Of a DNA stretch of 56,191 bases, positions 1 to 8,580 are shown in pieces. The first letter of the stretch is position 1. Each line of letters opens with the position of its first letter. The translations under genes and the position numbers were made by a program. Origin of the DNA: Staphylococcus devriesei. Its GTDB lineage: Bacteria; Bacillota; Bacilli; Staphylococcales; Staphylococcaceae. The DNA lies in NCBI RefSeq assembly GCF_002902625.1, contig NZ_PPRG01000020.1, positions 1-56,191 on the forward strand, read 5' to 3'. The notes below the pieces were generated by a model, which was given only the letters and a program-made list of their open reading frames with translations, did not search any database and was not told the origin of the DNA.

Positions 1-99
1 TAATTGGTCTATATAATGTTTGAGAAATGTAGTCTTACCACTTCCTAGAAAACCAGTTATAATTGTAATAGATATTTTTTCATTTTTATTATTAATCAT
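1..99 (-). CDS. CobW/G3E-family GTPase, N-terminal fragment cut by the window edge
   Basis: Reading the complement from position 99 gives 33 codons that run off the left edge. The peptide begins MINNKNEKISITIITGFLGS and continues GKTTFLKHYIDQL. GFLGSGKTTFL is the P-loop signature of the CobW/COG0523 (G3E) GTPases, which are linked to metal-cofactor handling, often zinc. Only the nucleotide-binding start is present, so the metal-binding CxCC motif and the C-terminal domain cannot be checked. A purine-rich stretch (AAGAGAA) lies just upstream of the ATG. The gene is divergent from mgrA, sharing a gap of about 220 bp. The truncation is due to the window edge, not to a mutation. The family call is firm; the specific substrate is unknown. 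Confidence 0.8.
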   Translation of the reverse strand, partial: MINNKNEKISITIITGFLGSGKTTFLKHYIDQL

Positions 100-167
100 A
101 TTAAATTCTCTTTTCTTTTAAATTTTTATATAAATTCGATAATATATCTATATATTTTAGATTATAC

Positions 168-196
168 TTGATTAAAATTGAATTTTCTTCTAGAAT
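168..196 (+). promoter_or_regulatory. Candidate sigma-A promoter of mgrA
   Basis: A -35 TTGATT (168-173) and a -10 TAGAAT (191-196) are separated by 17 bp. This would give a leader of roughly 120 nt before the mgrA start at 323. A long mgrA leader agrees with the long 5' regions known for S. aureus mgrA transcripts. The gene has a strong ribosome site, GGAGGAG at 309-315. Confidence 0.5.
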
Positions 197-322
197 TTAA
201 GCATACTTTAATTTTAGTATGGCATTAAAACGAAGTGTGTTGCAATGTATATTTTATACAACATAGACGAAATTTAATCCGATATATAGAGAGACGGATA
301 GAATGTCTGGAGGAGAACTTTA

Positions 323-760
323 ATGTCTGAACAACATAATTTGAAAGAGCAACTATGCTTTAGTTTGTACAATGCTCAAAGACAGGTTAATCGCTACTAT
401 TCAAACAAAGTCTTTAAAAAGTATAACCTTACTTATCCACAATTTTTAGTGTTAAGTATCTTATGGGATGAATCTCCTGTAAATGTCAAAAAGGTTGTAA
501 CAGAATTAGCATTAGATACTGGAACAGTATCACCTTTATTAAAAAGAATGGAACAAGTTGATTTAATCAAACGTGAACGTTCTGAAGTAGATCAACGTGA
601 AGTATTTATTCACCTCACTGAAAAAAGTGAAAAAATCAAACCTGAATTAAGCACAGCATCACAAAAGGTTGCTACCGCTTCTTCGTTAAGTAATGACGAA
701 GTGCATGAGCTCAATCGTCTATTAGGTAAAGTCATCAACGCTTTTACGCAATCTAAGTAG
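323..760 (+). CDS. mgrA: MgrA, MarR/SarA-family global regulator
   Basis: This 145-residue protein is a MarR-type winged-helix DNA-binding regulator, and its sequence matches staphylococcal MgrA throughout. The single redox-sensing cysteine of MgrA is present at residue 12 ([10 protein letters not shown]). The winged helix spans roughly residues 35-105, with the recognition helix around [13 protein letters not shown] and the wing around [11 protein letters not shown]. In S. aureus, MgrA dimers control autolysis, efflux (including norA and abcA), capsule and virulence genes, and oxidation or phosphorylation changes their binding. Here mgrA is a single gene with its own promoter and a shared terminator with the convergent ABC genes. 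Its known target abcA lies about 43 kb away in this window. Confidence 0.95.
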   Translation: MSEQHNLKEQLCFSLYNAQRQVNRYYSNKVFKKYNLTYPQFLVLSILWDESPVNVKKVVTELALDTGTVSPLLKRMEQVDLIKRERSEVDQREVFIHLTEKSEKIKPELSTASQKVATASSLSNDEVHELNRLLGKVINAFTQSK

Positions 761-831
761 AATGACATGCTAATACTAAGCCAATTAAAGTTATTTACTT
801 CAAATCAATTGTTATACATTTACCAGTAACG

Positions 832-875
832 AAAAGCCTGAGTTATCTTTCCAACGAAGATATCTCAGGCTTTTT
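832..875. terminator. Bidirectional terminator between mgrA and cydC
   Basis: The inverted repeat AAAAGCCTGAGTTATCTT / AAGATATCTCAGGCTTTT has one mismatch, is A-rich on the left and ends in five T on the right. It can terminate both convergent transcripts. Confidence 0.85.
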
Positions 876-882
876 GTTAGAA

Positions 883-2568
883 TTATGATTTAACTGGTTG
901 AGCGTTACTATTATTTCTCAAAATATGACTTAAATAGCTGTCACGCTTACATAATACGTCATAGCTACCTTGCTCAACGATTTCACCATCGATAATCACG
1001 ACGATAGTATCAAATTGTGGTAATAATTGTAAATCATGTGTTGCTACAATAAGTGTTTCAGCGTGTGCTTGAATTAACTTCATAGCAATTCGTGTATTCT
1101 CTTCGTCTAAAGCAGTCGTTGGTTCATCTAATAGCCAAACATTCGCTTCTTTAAGAAATAGACGCGCTAGCGCAAGACGTTGTACCTCTCCGCCAGACAA
1201 TCCACTACCATCGATTTCGATGTGTTGGTCAATATCTAAATGACCAAGGTTTAAGCTGTCTAACACGTTAATGAGTGTTTCATCTTTTTGATCTGAAAAT
1301 AAATTAAACCGAATGGCACCATCAAACAACTGTTGTGTTTGTAATAACGCATTAATTGCGCTATAACGTTCATCTTCGATAATATGACTGACTTGTTGTT
1401 GATTAAATAACACTTCTCCCTGTTCAATATCATACAAACCACTCATTATTTGTAAAAGTGAACTTTTACCAGAACCAGAAGGCCCAATAATAGCTACTTT
1501 TTCTCCTTTATGAATAGTAAGATTAATATTTTTTAAAACCGGAATTTCTTGATTTAAATAACTGAAATTCATATTTTTAATTTCAAAGACGTTTTTTTGA
1601 GGAGGCATAAGATGTTTATTATCTTCTACAACCGGATAATCGAGAAGTTCATTTAAATCTGATAATGCTTCATCGGTGTCCGCCTTATAATACGCGACGT
1701 TACTCATTGGCACTGCCTGTTCGAATAACGTTAGCATCATTAGTACTATACTTGTTAAATAGATCACATTTAGTTGGCCATTTTCAACTTGCATAAAACC
1801 AAGTGTCAAACTTGCAAATAGTGCAATCATAGCAATTACATTAAGTATATAATCGTACATTGTTAAAAAACGTGTTTCCTTCGCTTGCGATTCATCATAT
1901 TGGCGCAATGATGCTAAAACACCTTGATAATAGTCTTCATTTTGATTAAAACGTTTTAACTCTTCATAACCTTCTTTGTAATCATAAAACCGTGTTAACA
2001 TTTGACGTTGTTGAAAAGCTACTTGACGTTTAAGTGTATACGCGCGTCGCGCACTAATCCAAGGTACAAGCCATAAAGAACCAAGCATACTTATGACGAT
2101 AATTAGCGCATGTGCAACGCTAAAATAAATCAACGTTACTGTAGCTATAAGCGCAGTAAATCCTATAACAATAGGAGGATAGTAGACACGTAAATAAATA
2201 TTCTGTAGCGCTTCAACCTTATTAATCATTTTTGACAGTAAGTCACTAGATGAATATTTACGATAAACATGTGGAACACGTGGAATAAATCGTTTTAAAA
2301 ATTGAACTCTCACATCGCGTAACATTGTAAAAGTCGTTCTATGAGATAATAAACGTTCCCCGTACCGCGCGATTGCACGTAAGAAACCGAAAAGTTTTAC
2401 TGACACCACTAATACCATCAAGGCATATAACGGCGCCCCTAACGCACTTTGAGTTACCATATAGCCACTTAAGAAAAACATAGCTAAAGCTACGAGGCTT
2501 CCCCCTATACCCGTTAAGATGGCTAATATCAAGTCTCTATCTGGTCGAAATTTGATATGTGATTTCAT
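883..2568 (-). CDS. cydC: CydC-like subunit of a thiol-reductant ABC exporter
   Basis: This 561-residue ABC half-transporter has an N-terminal membrane domain (about residues 1-310, six predicted helices) and a C-terminal ATPase. The ATPase shows Walker A GPSGSGKSS, signature LSGGEVQRLALARLF, Walker B VWLLDEPT and a following switch histidine (VATHD). In E. coli the CydDC heterodimer exports cysteine and glutathione to the outer face and is needed for cytochrome bd assembly. The start overlaps the cydD stop by 4 nt (ATGA), so the two are translationally coupled and probably form one heterodimer. The gene is immediately downstream of its partner and ends at the terminator shared with mgrA. Family assignment is good; the substrate is inferred. 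Confidence 0.75.
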   Translation of the reverse strand: MKSHIKFRPDRDLILAILTGIGGSLVALAMFFLSGYMVTQSALGAPLYALMVLVVSVKLFGFLRAIARYGERLLSHRTTFTMLRDVRVQFLKRFIPRVPHVYRKYSSSDLLSKMINKVEALQNIYLRVYYPPIVIGFTALIATVTLIYFSVAHALIIVISMLGSLWLVPWISARRAYTLKRQVAFQQRQMLTRFYDYKEGYEELKRFNQNEDYYQGVLASLRQYDESQAKETRFLTMYDYILNVIAMIALFASLTLGFMQVENGQLNVIYLTSIVLMMLTLFEQAVPMSNVAYYKADTDEALSDLNELLDYPVVEDNKHLMPPQKNVFEIKNMNFSYLNQEIPVLKNINLTIHKGEKVAIIGPSGSGKSSLLQIMSGLYDIEQGEVLFNQQQVSHIIEDERYSAINALLQTQQLFDGAIRFNLFSDQKDETLINVLDSLNLGHLDIDQHIEIDGSGLSGGEVQRLALARLFLKEANVWLLDEPTTALDEENTRIAMKLIQAHAETLIVATHDLQLLPQFDTIVVIIDGEIVEQGSYDVLCKRDSYLSHILRNNSNAQPVKS

Positions 2569-4196
2569 GATTCTTCACCACCTTTTGTTAAACTTACTGA
2601 AATAGTTGAATCGTCCTGTACTAACTGTCCCTCATTAATATATAGTCGTCTTGTCGCTTGACGAATAGTTGAATCACGATGGGCAATAATAATCATGGTC
2701 GTATGTTGAAAGTGTTGGTCGATAGCTTTTTGTATCACTCGTTCTGTTTCAATATCAAGGCCAGTCGTTGGCTCATCAAAGACAACAATATCGGGATTCA
2801 TTAATAATATACGAGATAACTCTAGGCGTCGCATTTGGCCTCCAGACATTGTTTCTCCACCTTCACCGATACGTGTATAAACGCCATCCTTTAATGACAT
2901 GACTTTTTCTTTCAGCCCCACCCAGTCGAGAACTTGAAGTACCTTGTCATCAGAAATAGTTTTAAACATGGCAATATTATCTTTAATTGTTGCTGCAAAA
3001 ATATAAGGCTGTTGACTTAACATTCCGATTTGTTTTACTTTTGCGTTGAATGTTACCTGACCATTTGTTGATTTCAGTGTTTGAGTTAGTAGCTTCGCTA
3101 ATGTTGTTTTACCGGCACCACTTGGCCCTACAATGGCAATTTTTTCACCTTGTTTTATGCTTAATGATAGGTTCTGAATTGCAAATGAAGATTTCTCATC
3201 ATATTGAAATGCGACGTCTGTCATTTCAATTTGGTTGTCTTGGGTAGTTACAATTTCTGGTGTACGATTGCGCACTGCATTTTCAGTATTTAAAAATCCA
3301 AAAACGATATCACTAGACCCTTCACTTTGCTTACCAGTATGAAAAGCTTGTCCTAAATCTTTGATAGCATTATAAAACTCCGGTGCTAGGATGACCGCAA
3401 TAGCTGCTGTTTTAAAATCAATATGATGAAAAACAACAAGACTAAGTGCTGCTTCTAAAGCGACTAAGCCTATTCCGAGCATACTAATAAATTCGAGCAT
3501 GAGCCCTGAAAGAAATGCGCTTTTTAAGATACGCATCGTTAAATCTCTAAAACGCGTACTATCTTCGTAGATAAGGGTTTCTGCTTGATTGGTACGTCTA
3601 AATAATTTCAAAGTAATTAATCCTTTGGCTACGTTTAAAAATCGTTGACTGAATTGATTTAGATAGTTCATTTGCTCTTTAGATTCGTCACGTGTTTTTA
3701 AGCCAAAGATAATATAGAAGAGAGGTATAAATGGTGCTGTTACCATCATAATAAGTGCTGTATTTAAGTGGATAAAGCACATGGCGATGATAATCATCAA
3801 AGGTATCATCATAGATTTGAAAACTTGTGGCAAATAACTTTTGAAAAATGGTGCCAACCCATCAATGACCTCAGTTAGAATATTAATTTGAGTCCCGATT
3901 GGAGTGGATGAGTGTTTAAGCAAGACTTGTTTACGTAACTGATGTTTCACTTTCATAGCTAATCGATCTCCAAGTCGTAAATTAAACATGTTAAATGTTA
4001 CTCGTGCTATTAGTACGATGAAAATGATGAGTAATAAAGAAAAGATATTTTTAGTGTTATGATAGAGTACACGATTTAAAAATTCTGCGATACTCACATT
4101 TTGAATGACTACGCTTACTGCTAAAAGAAAACTAGTTATTCCCATTAATACTGGGAAAAATTTATAATTAAAGACTAAATTCATTAGTTTTTTCAC
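2565..4196 (-). CDS. cydD: CydD-like subunit of a thiol-reductant ABC exporter
   Basis: This 543-residue half-transporter is the first gene of the pair. About 300 residues of membrane domain precede an ATPase with Walker A GPSGAGKTT, the signature MSGGQMRRLELSRIL and Walker B DIVVFDEPTTGLD. The order and 4-nt overlap with the next gene match cydD-cydC operons. The start is an ATG preceded by a weak AGGTGAAG site. Upstream, a TATAAT hexamer on this strand near 4219-4224 is a plausible -10 but lacks a clear -35. The intergenic gap to uppP is shared by two divergent promoters. Peptide or drug export by a generic ABC exporter remains possible. Confidence 0.72.
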   Translation of the reverse strand: MKKLMNLVFNYKFFPVLMGITSFLLAVSVVIQNVSIAEFLNRVLYHNTKNIFSLLLIIFIVLIARVTFNMFNLRLGDRLAMKVKHQLRKQVLLKHSSTPIGTQINILTEVIDGLAPFFKSYLPQVFKSMMIPLMIIIAMCFIHLNTALIMMVTAPFIPLFYIIFGLKTRDESKEQMNYLNQFSQRFLNVAKGLITLKLFRRTNQAETLIYEDSTRFRDLTMRILKSAFLSGLMLEFISMLGIGLVALEAALSLVVFHHIDFKTAAIAVILAPEFYNAIKDLGQAFHTGKQSEGSSDIVFGFLNTENAVRNRTPEIVTTQDNQIEMTDVAFQYDEKSSFAIQNLSLSIKQGEKIAIVGPSGAGKTTLAKLLTQTLKSTNGQVTFNAKVKQIGMLSQQPYIFAATIKDNIAMFKTISDDKVLQVLDWVGLKEKVMSLKDGVYTRIGEGGETMSGGQMRRLELSRILLMNPDIVVFDEPTTGLDIETERVIQKAIDQHFQHTTMIIIAHRDSTIRQATRRLYINEGQLVQDDSTISVSLTKGGEES

Positions 4197-4405
4197 TTTA
4201 ACTTCACCTAATTTTCTATTATAAGAGCTTATTGTTATTTTGGCATTTAATACCTTTTGAAAATTAGTGACAATATAATGGCAATAAATTTTTAAATATA
4301 GATTTTTGAATTACTAGTCTTTTTTAATCGTACATGATTTTGTCATTCTTCTTTATAATCATTAGCAAAGTCGTAATTTAATGTGATATTATAGTAAAGT
4401 GAATT

Positions 4406-4436
4406 TTGACAACAATCTATTTTTTAAAACTATAAA
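4406..4436 (+). promoter_or_regulatory. Candidate promoter of uppP
   Basis: A perfect -35 TTGACA (4406-4411) precedes TATAAA (4431-4436) with a long 19-bp spacer. The ribosome site AAAGAGG precedes the ATG at 4469. The spacing makes this weaker than it first looks. Confidence 0.4.
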
Positions 4437-4468
4437 ATTAATTTTTAAATAAAAGAAAGAGGTTTCTT

Positions 4469-5338
4469 ATGATTATTATTGAGTTTATCAAGGGGCTTAT
4501 TCTAGGAATCGTTGAAGGTTTAACTGAGTTTGCTCCGGTATCTTCTACTGGCCATATGATTCTAGTTGATAACATGTGGTTGAAATCAACGGAATTTTTA
4601 GGCCCCCATTCCGCTTTTACTTTTAAAGTCGTTATCCAATTAGGTTCAGTCTTTGCAGCCGCATGGGTCTTCCGTGAACGTTATTTCGAAATGTTACACA
4701 TTGGAAAATATAGACATGTTTCGGTTAATGAAGAGTTTCGCTCTAAACCACGTCGTTTAAATTTATTACACGTGTTAGTAGGGATGATTCCAGCAGGTAT
4801 CTTAGGTGTCTTATTTGACGATTTTATCGAGGACCATTTATTCAGTGTACCTACTGTTATGATTGGTTTATTCCTTGGTGCGATTTATATGATTATTGCT
4901 GATAAATATAATGAAAAGGTTCGTAATCCTCAAACTGTAGACCAACTTAGTTATGTTCAAGCCTTTGTAATTGGGATTTCTCAAGCCATAGCAATGTGGC
5001 CTGGATTCAGTAGATCTGGTTCAACTATTTCAACAGGTGTCTTGATGAAGTTAGATCACAAATCAGCTTCAGACTTCACTTTCATTATGGCTGTTCCAAT
5101 TATGTTAGCAGCAAGTGCATTATCATTAGTTAAAAATTATCAATATATTGAACTTGCACATCTTCCGTTCTATCTAATCGGATTTTTAGCAGCTTTTATT
5201 GTTGGTTTAATTGCAATTAAGACATTCTTACATTTAATTAATAGAGTTAAATTAGTTCCGTTTGCGATTTATCGTATTGTATTAGTAGTTATTATTGCTA
5301 TTCTTTACTTTGGTTTCGGTATCGGTAAAGGAATTTAA
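4469..5338 (+). CDS. uppP: UppP, undecaprenyl-diphosphate phosphatase (BacA type)
   Basis: This 289-residue polytopic membrane protein dephosphorylates undecaprenyl pyrophosphate, regenerating the lipid carrier used for peptidoglycan and teichoic acid. Overexpression in many species gives bacitracin resistance, hence the old name BacA. The two family motifs are plain: EGLTEFAPVSSTGHM near residue 15-30, with the catalytic glutamate and serine cluster, and PGFSRSGST near residue 170. Length is close to the usual 265-290. The gene is monocistronic, flanked by the promoter above and a terminator at 5374-5424. Its product serves the teichoic acid genes found in the right third of the window. Confidence 0.95.
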   Translation: MIIIEFIKGLILGIVEGLTEFAPVSSTGHMILVDNMWLKSTEFLGPHSAFTFKVVIQLGSVFAAAWVFRERYFEMLHIGKYRHVSVNEEFRSKPRRLNLLHVLVGMIPAGILGVLFDDFIEDHLFSVPTVMIGLFLGAIYMIIADKYNEKVRNPQTVDQLSYVQAFVIGISQAIAMWPGFSRSGSTISTGVLMKLDHKSASDFTFIMAVPIMLAASALSLVKNYQYIELAHLPFYLIGFLAAFIVGLIAIKTFLHLINRVKLVPFAIYRIVLVVIIAILYFGFGIGKGI

Positions 5339-5373
5339 TTTCTAAGTATGTATGACTTCTATATTTAATAATG

Positions 5374-5424
5374 ATAAGCTTAGAGATGAATTTCAGTTTA
5401 GAAATGATCTTTAAGCTTATTTTT
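5374..5424 (+). terminator. Terminator of uppP
   Basis: ATAAGCTTAGAGAT pairs with ATCTTTAAGCTTAT with one G-U position and is followed by a run of T. Confidence 0.8.
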
Positions 5425-5521
5425 GTATTGTGAATGTATATTCAGTAATTTTAACATTAAAATACAGGAGACACTCGTCTTATTAAGGCTCATTGCTATG
5501 AGTATTATAGCTAGTGAAACC

Positions 5522-5547
5522 GTTTAGTTTCATGTATCATAGGGTAT
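5522..5547 (+). promoter_or_regulatory. Sigma-B promoter of the lysine-rich protein operon
   Basis: GTTTAG (5522-5527), a 14-bp spacer and GGGTAT (5542-5547) fit the staphylococcal sigma-B consensus GTTTAA-N12-15-GGGTAT with one mismatch. The predicted transcript start lies near 5554, about 30 nt before the ATG at 5583. No competing sigma-A promoter of similar quality is visible. Confidence 0.75.
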
Positions 5548-5582
5548 TGAAGAGAATAATAAATCTAATGGAGGCAACGCGT

Positions 5583-6257
5583 ATGGACAAAAAGAAGATA
5601 ATTAAAACAGCGATTAATGTATTACCAATTTTTATTGTGCCACTAGTAGTGGAACGTAAACGTATTAAATCTCATCCTGAGGTTCAAAAAGCGACAAACG
5701 CTACTACAAACGCTGGTCATACAATTGCTAATAAAGCTTCAGATGTAAAAGAGTATGTTGGCGATAAAAAACAAGAGTTCGATAATAAACGTGAATTGAA
5801 AAAAATCGCTAAAGAAAATGATCCTGAATATATTGAAAAAAAAGGTGAAAAATTAGCGAAGAAAAATCGCAAAGAAGCTGACAAAATGAATAAAAAGCTT
5901 CAAAAAAATATTGAACAACGTCATAAAGAAGAAGAAAAAGCACGTGAAAAGAATGAAAAAGAACGTATTAAAGATATGAAAAAAACTCAAAAATATCAAG
6001 AACAAGTAGGTTTAACACCTGGTAAACTTGATGAAGATACTGAGAAAAAGGGCGAAAAGCTAGAAAAAGAAAATAAAAAAGGAGTTAAAAAATTAGATAA
6101 AAAACTTCAAAAAAATATCGAACAACGTCATAAAGACGAAGAAAAAATTCAAAAGCAAAATGAAAAAGCACGTATTAAAGAAATGAAAAAGTACGAAGAT
6201 TATGATGCAGATAGTGTGGTTATCCAAAATAAATTAGACGATAATAATAAGGCGTAA
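5583..6257 (+). CDS. Lysine-rich coiled-coil protein with internal duplication, sigma-B controlled
   Basis: This 224-residue protein starts at the ATG that follows GGAGG at 5570-5574; an in-frame ATG 23 codons upstream overlaps the promoter and is rejected. Residues 9-24 (TAINVLPIFIVPLVVE) form a short hydrophobic segment, which may be a membrane anchor. The rest is highly charged, predicted coiled coil. Residues 85-134 and 154-203 are two copies of a 50-residue unit (EKKGEKL...LQKNIEQRHK...MKK), so the gene has undergone an internal duplication with a 69-residue period. I recognise it as a conserved staphylococcal protein without a known function. The sigma-B promoter points to a role in general stress. 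Confidence 0.75.
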   Translation: MDKKKIIKTAINVLPIFIVPLVVERKRIKSHPEVQKATNATTNAGHTIANKASDVKEYVGDKKQEFDNKRELKKIAKENDPEYIEKKGEKLAKKNRKEADKMNKKLQKNIEQRHKEEEKAREKNEKERIKDMKKTQKYQEQVGLTPGKLDEDTEKKGEKLEKENKKGVKKLDKKLQKNIEQRHKDEEKIQKQNEKARIKEMKKYEDYDADSVVIQNKLDDNNKA

Positions 6258-6263
6258 TTTATT

Positions 6264-6725
6264 ATGACAACAGTACTTATCGATGGAGATGCTTGTCCAG
6301 TAGTTGATTCAGTAATTGAGTTAACTACTGGGACAGGCATTTTTGTTACGATTTTACGCAGTTTTAGTCACTATTCAAATAAAATATACCCTGAACATGT
6401 TAACACGTTGTATATTGATGGCGGGCCTGATGCCGTCGATTATAAAATCGTTCAGCTAGTTACTAAAGACGATATTGTTATTACGCAAGATTATGGTTTA
6501 GCTAGTTTATTATTATCTAAAGCTAAGATAGTAATGCATCATAAAGGACATATATACAACGATAGTAATATAGATATGTTACTTCAACAGCGTTATAATA
6601 ATGCTCAGATTAGGAAACAAGGCGGTCGACACAAAGGGCCTCCCCCTTTTTCAAAGGAAGATAGACATCAATTTAGAATGACATTTAATAAAGTAGTGAA
6701 TCAACTTAAGGAGGATGATGCGTAA
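6264..6725 (+). CDS. UPF0178 / YaiI-YqxD family protein
   Basis: This 153-residue protein begins TTVLIDGDACPV, the hallmark of the UPF0178 (DUF188) family, whose fold resembles PIN/NYN-type nucleases. The acidic residues in DGDACPV and in the ITQDYGLASLLL segment are candidate metal ligands, and GGRHKGPPPF near residue 118-127 is the second conserved block. A nuclease role is inferred from fold only. It sits 6 nt after the lysine-rich gene, with its ribosome site inside that gene's 3' end, and overlaps the next start by one base (TAATG). It is therefore probably co-transcribed from the sigma-B promoter at 5522. Confidence 0.85.
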   Translation: MTTVLIDGDACPVVDSVIELTTGTGIFVTILRSFSHYSNKIYPEHVNTLYIDGGPDAVDYKIVQLVTKDDIVITQDYGLASLLLSKAKIVMHHKGHIYNDSNIDMLLQQRYNNAQIRKQGGRHKGPPPFSKEDRHQFRMTFNKVVNQLKEDDA

Positions 6726-7291
6726 TGAAGCGTATTGCAGTATATTGTGGTGCTAGTAAAGGTAAAGATGAGACTTACGTTAAAGAAGCGTATGAATTAG
6801 GTAAATATATGGCAGAGCAAGGTTATGAACTTATCTTTGGTGCTGGGTCTGTAGGGATAATGGGCGCCATTCAAGATGGCGTATTAGATTATGGTGGTCA
6901 TGCGATTGGTGTCATGCCTAAAATGCTAGATGAGAAAGAAATTACAAGTCAAAATGTAAGTGAACTCATCTTAGTCGATTCCATGCATCAACGTAAAGAA
7001 AAAATGGCAGACCTTGCTGATGCGTTTGTAATCGCCCCAGGTGGTGCCGGTTCCCTTGAAGAATTCTTTGAAATGTATAGTTGGGCACAAATTGGTCTTC
7101 ACCAAAAACCGATTGGTGTCTTTAATTTAAATGGTTTCTTTGAACCGCTTCAAAGTTTAATCGAGCATATGATTAAAGAAGGTTTTATTGATGAGAAATA
7201 TCGCGCACTTGCCCCTCTTTATGATACTAAAGAAGAATTAATTAAAGGATTGCTTAATTATAAACCACTGGGCGTGCGTACATACGATTAA
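6725..7291 (+). CDS. LOG-family (TIGR00730) Rossmann-fold nucleotide hydrolase
   Basis: This 188-residue protein has the LONELY GUY family signature PGGAGSLEEFFE (PGGxGTxxE type) near residue 103-114 and the conserved SMHQRKEKM segment. LOG enzymes cleave ribose 5-phosphate from nucleoside monophosphates; in plants and some bacteria this releases cytokinin-type bases. In most Firmicutes the physiological substrate is unknown. Two glycine-rich segments near the N-terminus (GASKGKD and GAGSVGIMG) complete the Rossmann-like fold. Its start overlaps the UPF0178 stop in TAATG, so translation is coupled. A long hairpin at 7321-7402 ends the operon. Confidence 0.88.
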   Translation: MKRIAVYCGASKGKDETYVKEAYELGKYMAEQGYELIFGAGSVGIMGAIQDGVLDYGGHAIGVMPKMLDEKEITSQNVSELILVDSMHQRKEKMADLADAFVIAPGGAGSLEEFFEMYSWAQIGLHQKPIGVFNLNGFFEPLQSLIEHMIKEGFIDEKYRALAPLYDTKEELIKGLLNYKPLGVRTYD

Positions 7292-7320
7292 TCACTTATG
7301 AATTTTAATATTTGTAATAA

Positions 7321-7402
7321 AAAAGCCGTGGCATAATAATAAATCTGAAAAGCAAAAGAAGTTCATCTTTTTCTTCCATTCAGATCTATTTATGACACGG
7401 TT
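7321..7402. terminator. Bidirectional terminator after the LOG gene
   Basis: GCCGTGGCATAA...AATCTGAA pairs with TTCAGATCTATTTATGACACGG across a loop of about 30 nt, with flanking A and T tracts. It lies between convergent genes. Confidence 0.6.
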
Positions 7403-7408
7403 ATTATC

Positions 7409-7954
7409 TTATAATGATAAATCTTTATAGTAACGGACTTGTCTTTTTAACATATGATATTTGCTAAGCTCTGGCATTTCAAAGTTATCATAAAAGGTCA
7501 TCCCAATTTTTTCCATTACTTTTCTAGAAGGTAAATTATTCTCAGCAGTAAAACTATAAACCTCGGTGATGCCCTTCTCTTTGGCATATTTTAACACCGC
7601 CGTTGCACCTTCTGTAGCAAGGCCATTCCCCCATACTTCGGGAATAAGTCGCCATCCAATTTCATAAATAGGTAATTCATCAAAGGGATATTTGCTGTCT
7701 TCCGGCAAATAATTGATGCCTATATAACCAAGCCATTCTCCAGTTTCTTTTAATTCCACGGCAAATAACCCTATTTTCTCTTTTCTAAGAATATCGTCCA
7801 TCTTATGCATATCTAATTCAGAACGACGATAGCTTAACAAACTTGGAAAATAGCGTCTTACTTGCGGGTTGGCGTTCATTTTCTGAAATGGCAATAAGTC
7901 AGTTGCTTCCCAATCTCGTAACTTTAATCTTTCAGTTTCAATGTAAACTACCAT
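7409..7954 (-). CDS. GNAT N-acetyltransferase, RimJ/RimL type
   Basis: This 181-residue protein starts VYIETERLKLRDW, the usual opening of RimJ/RimL-like GNAT acetyltransferases. It carries the acetyl-CoA pocket region GWRLIPEVWGNGLATEGA near residues 100-117 and the NLPSRKVMEKIGM motif near 140-153. Such enzymes acetylate ribosomal protein N-termini, amino acids or drugs; the acceptor here is unknown. I placed the start at the ATG (7952-7954) because a GGAG site lies 8 nt before it, while the GTG three codons earlier overlaps that site. It is a single gene convergent with the LOG operon. Confidence 0.82.
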   Translation of the reverse strand: MVVYIETERLKLRDWEATDLLPFQKMNANPQVRRYFPSLLSYRRSELDMHKMDDILRKEKIGLFAVELKETGEWLGYIGINYLPEDSKYPFDELPIYEIGWRLIPEVWGNGLATEGATAVLKYAKEKGITEVYSFTAENNLPSRKVMEKIGMTFYDNFEMPELSKYHMLKRQVRYYKDLSL

Positions 7955-7987
7955 AATCAACACTCCATTGCAGAGAAAATACGATTA

Positions 7988-8027
7988 ATAAAAAAGTGCG
8001 ATATGGGTCCTGTTCCATAACACACTT
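7988..8027 (-). terminator. Terminator of the 98-residue gene
   Basis: AAGTGCGATATGG and CCATAACACACTT form a stem with two mismatches. On the minus strand the stem is followed by six T. Confidence 0.7.
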
Positions 8028-8059
8028 AATTTATAATTAATTTTAATTAATATGTTTTA

Positions 8060-8356
8060 TTAAGCTTTAGAAATATAACTTACAAGTTTAATATGGACAG
8101 GTATTTCTTTCAAACGATTACGTTCCTCTTTTGGTGCAATGACAGTGGCATCCACAAAATCATTGCGGTGATTCAGTTTGAATGTTGCGACAAACGTATC
8201 TGTATCTGATTCGAAATTTGGTAAATGCGCTACCACACGTTTAATTTCTCCCGTTGAATCTACAATTGTACGTCCAGTGATATTCTCAATTTCGCGACCT
8301 AATTCTGGTAAAGTCATTTCACGACCTTCTAAAATATGAAAATCTTGTTCATGCAT
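8060..8356 (-). CDS. Small conserved staphylococcal protein, function unknown
   Basis: This 98-residue soluble protein (MHEQDFHILEGREMTLPELG...) has no signal peptide and no membrane segment. It looks like a small alpha-beta domain, with alternating strands such as GEIKRVVAHLPNF and DTFVATFKLN. I recognise it as a protein conserved in staphylococci at this place, but I know no function. A clear GGAGAG ribosome site precedes the ATG. A candidate sigma-B promoter lies about 110 nt upstream at 8476-8501, and a terminator follows, so it is a single-gene unit that may belong to the general stress response. Confidence 0.7.
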   Translation of the reverse strand: MHEQDFHILEGREMTLPELGREIENITGRTIVDSTGEIKRVVAHLPNFESDTDTFVATFKLNHRNDFVDATVIAPKEERNRLKEIPVHIKLVSYISKA

Positions 8357-8475
8357 ATCTCATCTCTCCAATACATTATTTATGTTTTTTCTAAATTATT
8401 AAATATTAAAACTTTTCTAGCTTATATTTTATTAAAATATGTAACCTTATCACTCAAATTGTATTTGAATAAGTT

Positions 8476-8501
8476 TTACCCTTCGCACCCTCTAGTCAAA
8501 C
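8476..8501 (-). promoter_or_regulatory. Candidate sigma-B promoter of the 98-residue gene
   Basis: On the minus strand GTTTGA (8501-8496), 14 bp and GGGTAA (8481-8476) match the sigma-B consensus with one mismatch in each box. An overlapping TTGACT with a poor -10 (AAACTT) is the only sigma-A alternative I see. Confidence 0.45.
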
Positions 8502-8580
8502 TTACTTGCCTATTACTATTAGAGGTCAAACACTATTTATCGTTTCCCTAGCACATAAAACATTAAAGCCTTAGCCTAAT

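Noticed and set aside
4197-4260. Strong cydD promoter
   Set aside because: A perfect TATAAT is present on the minus strand, but the best -35 (TGCCAA) is weak, so I do not list it as a feature.
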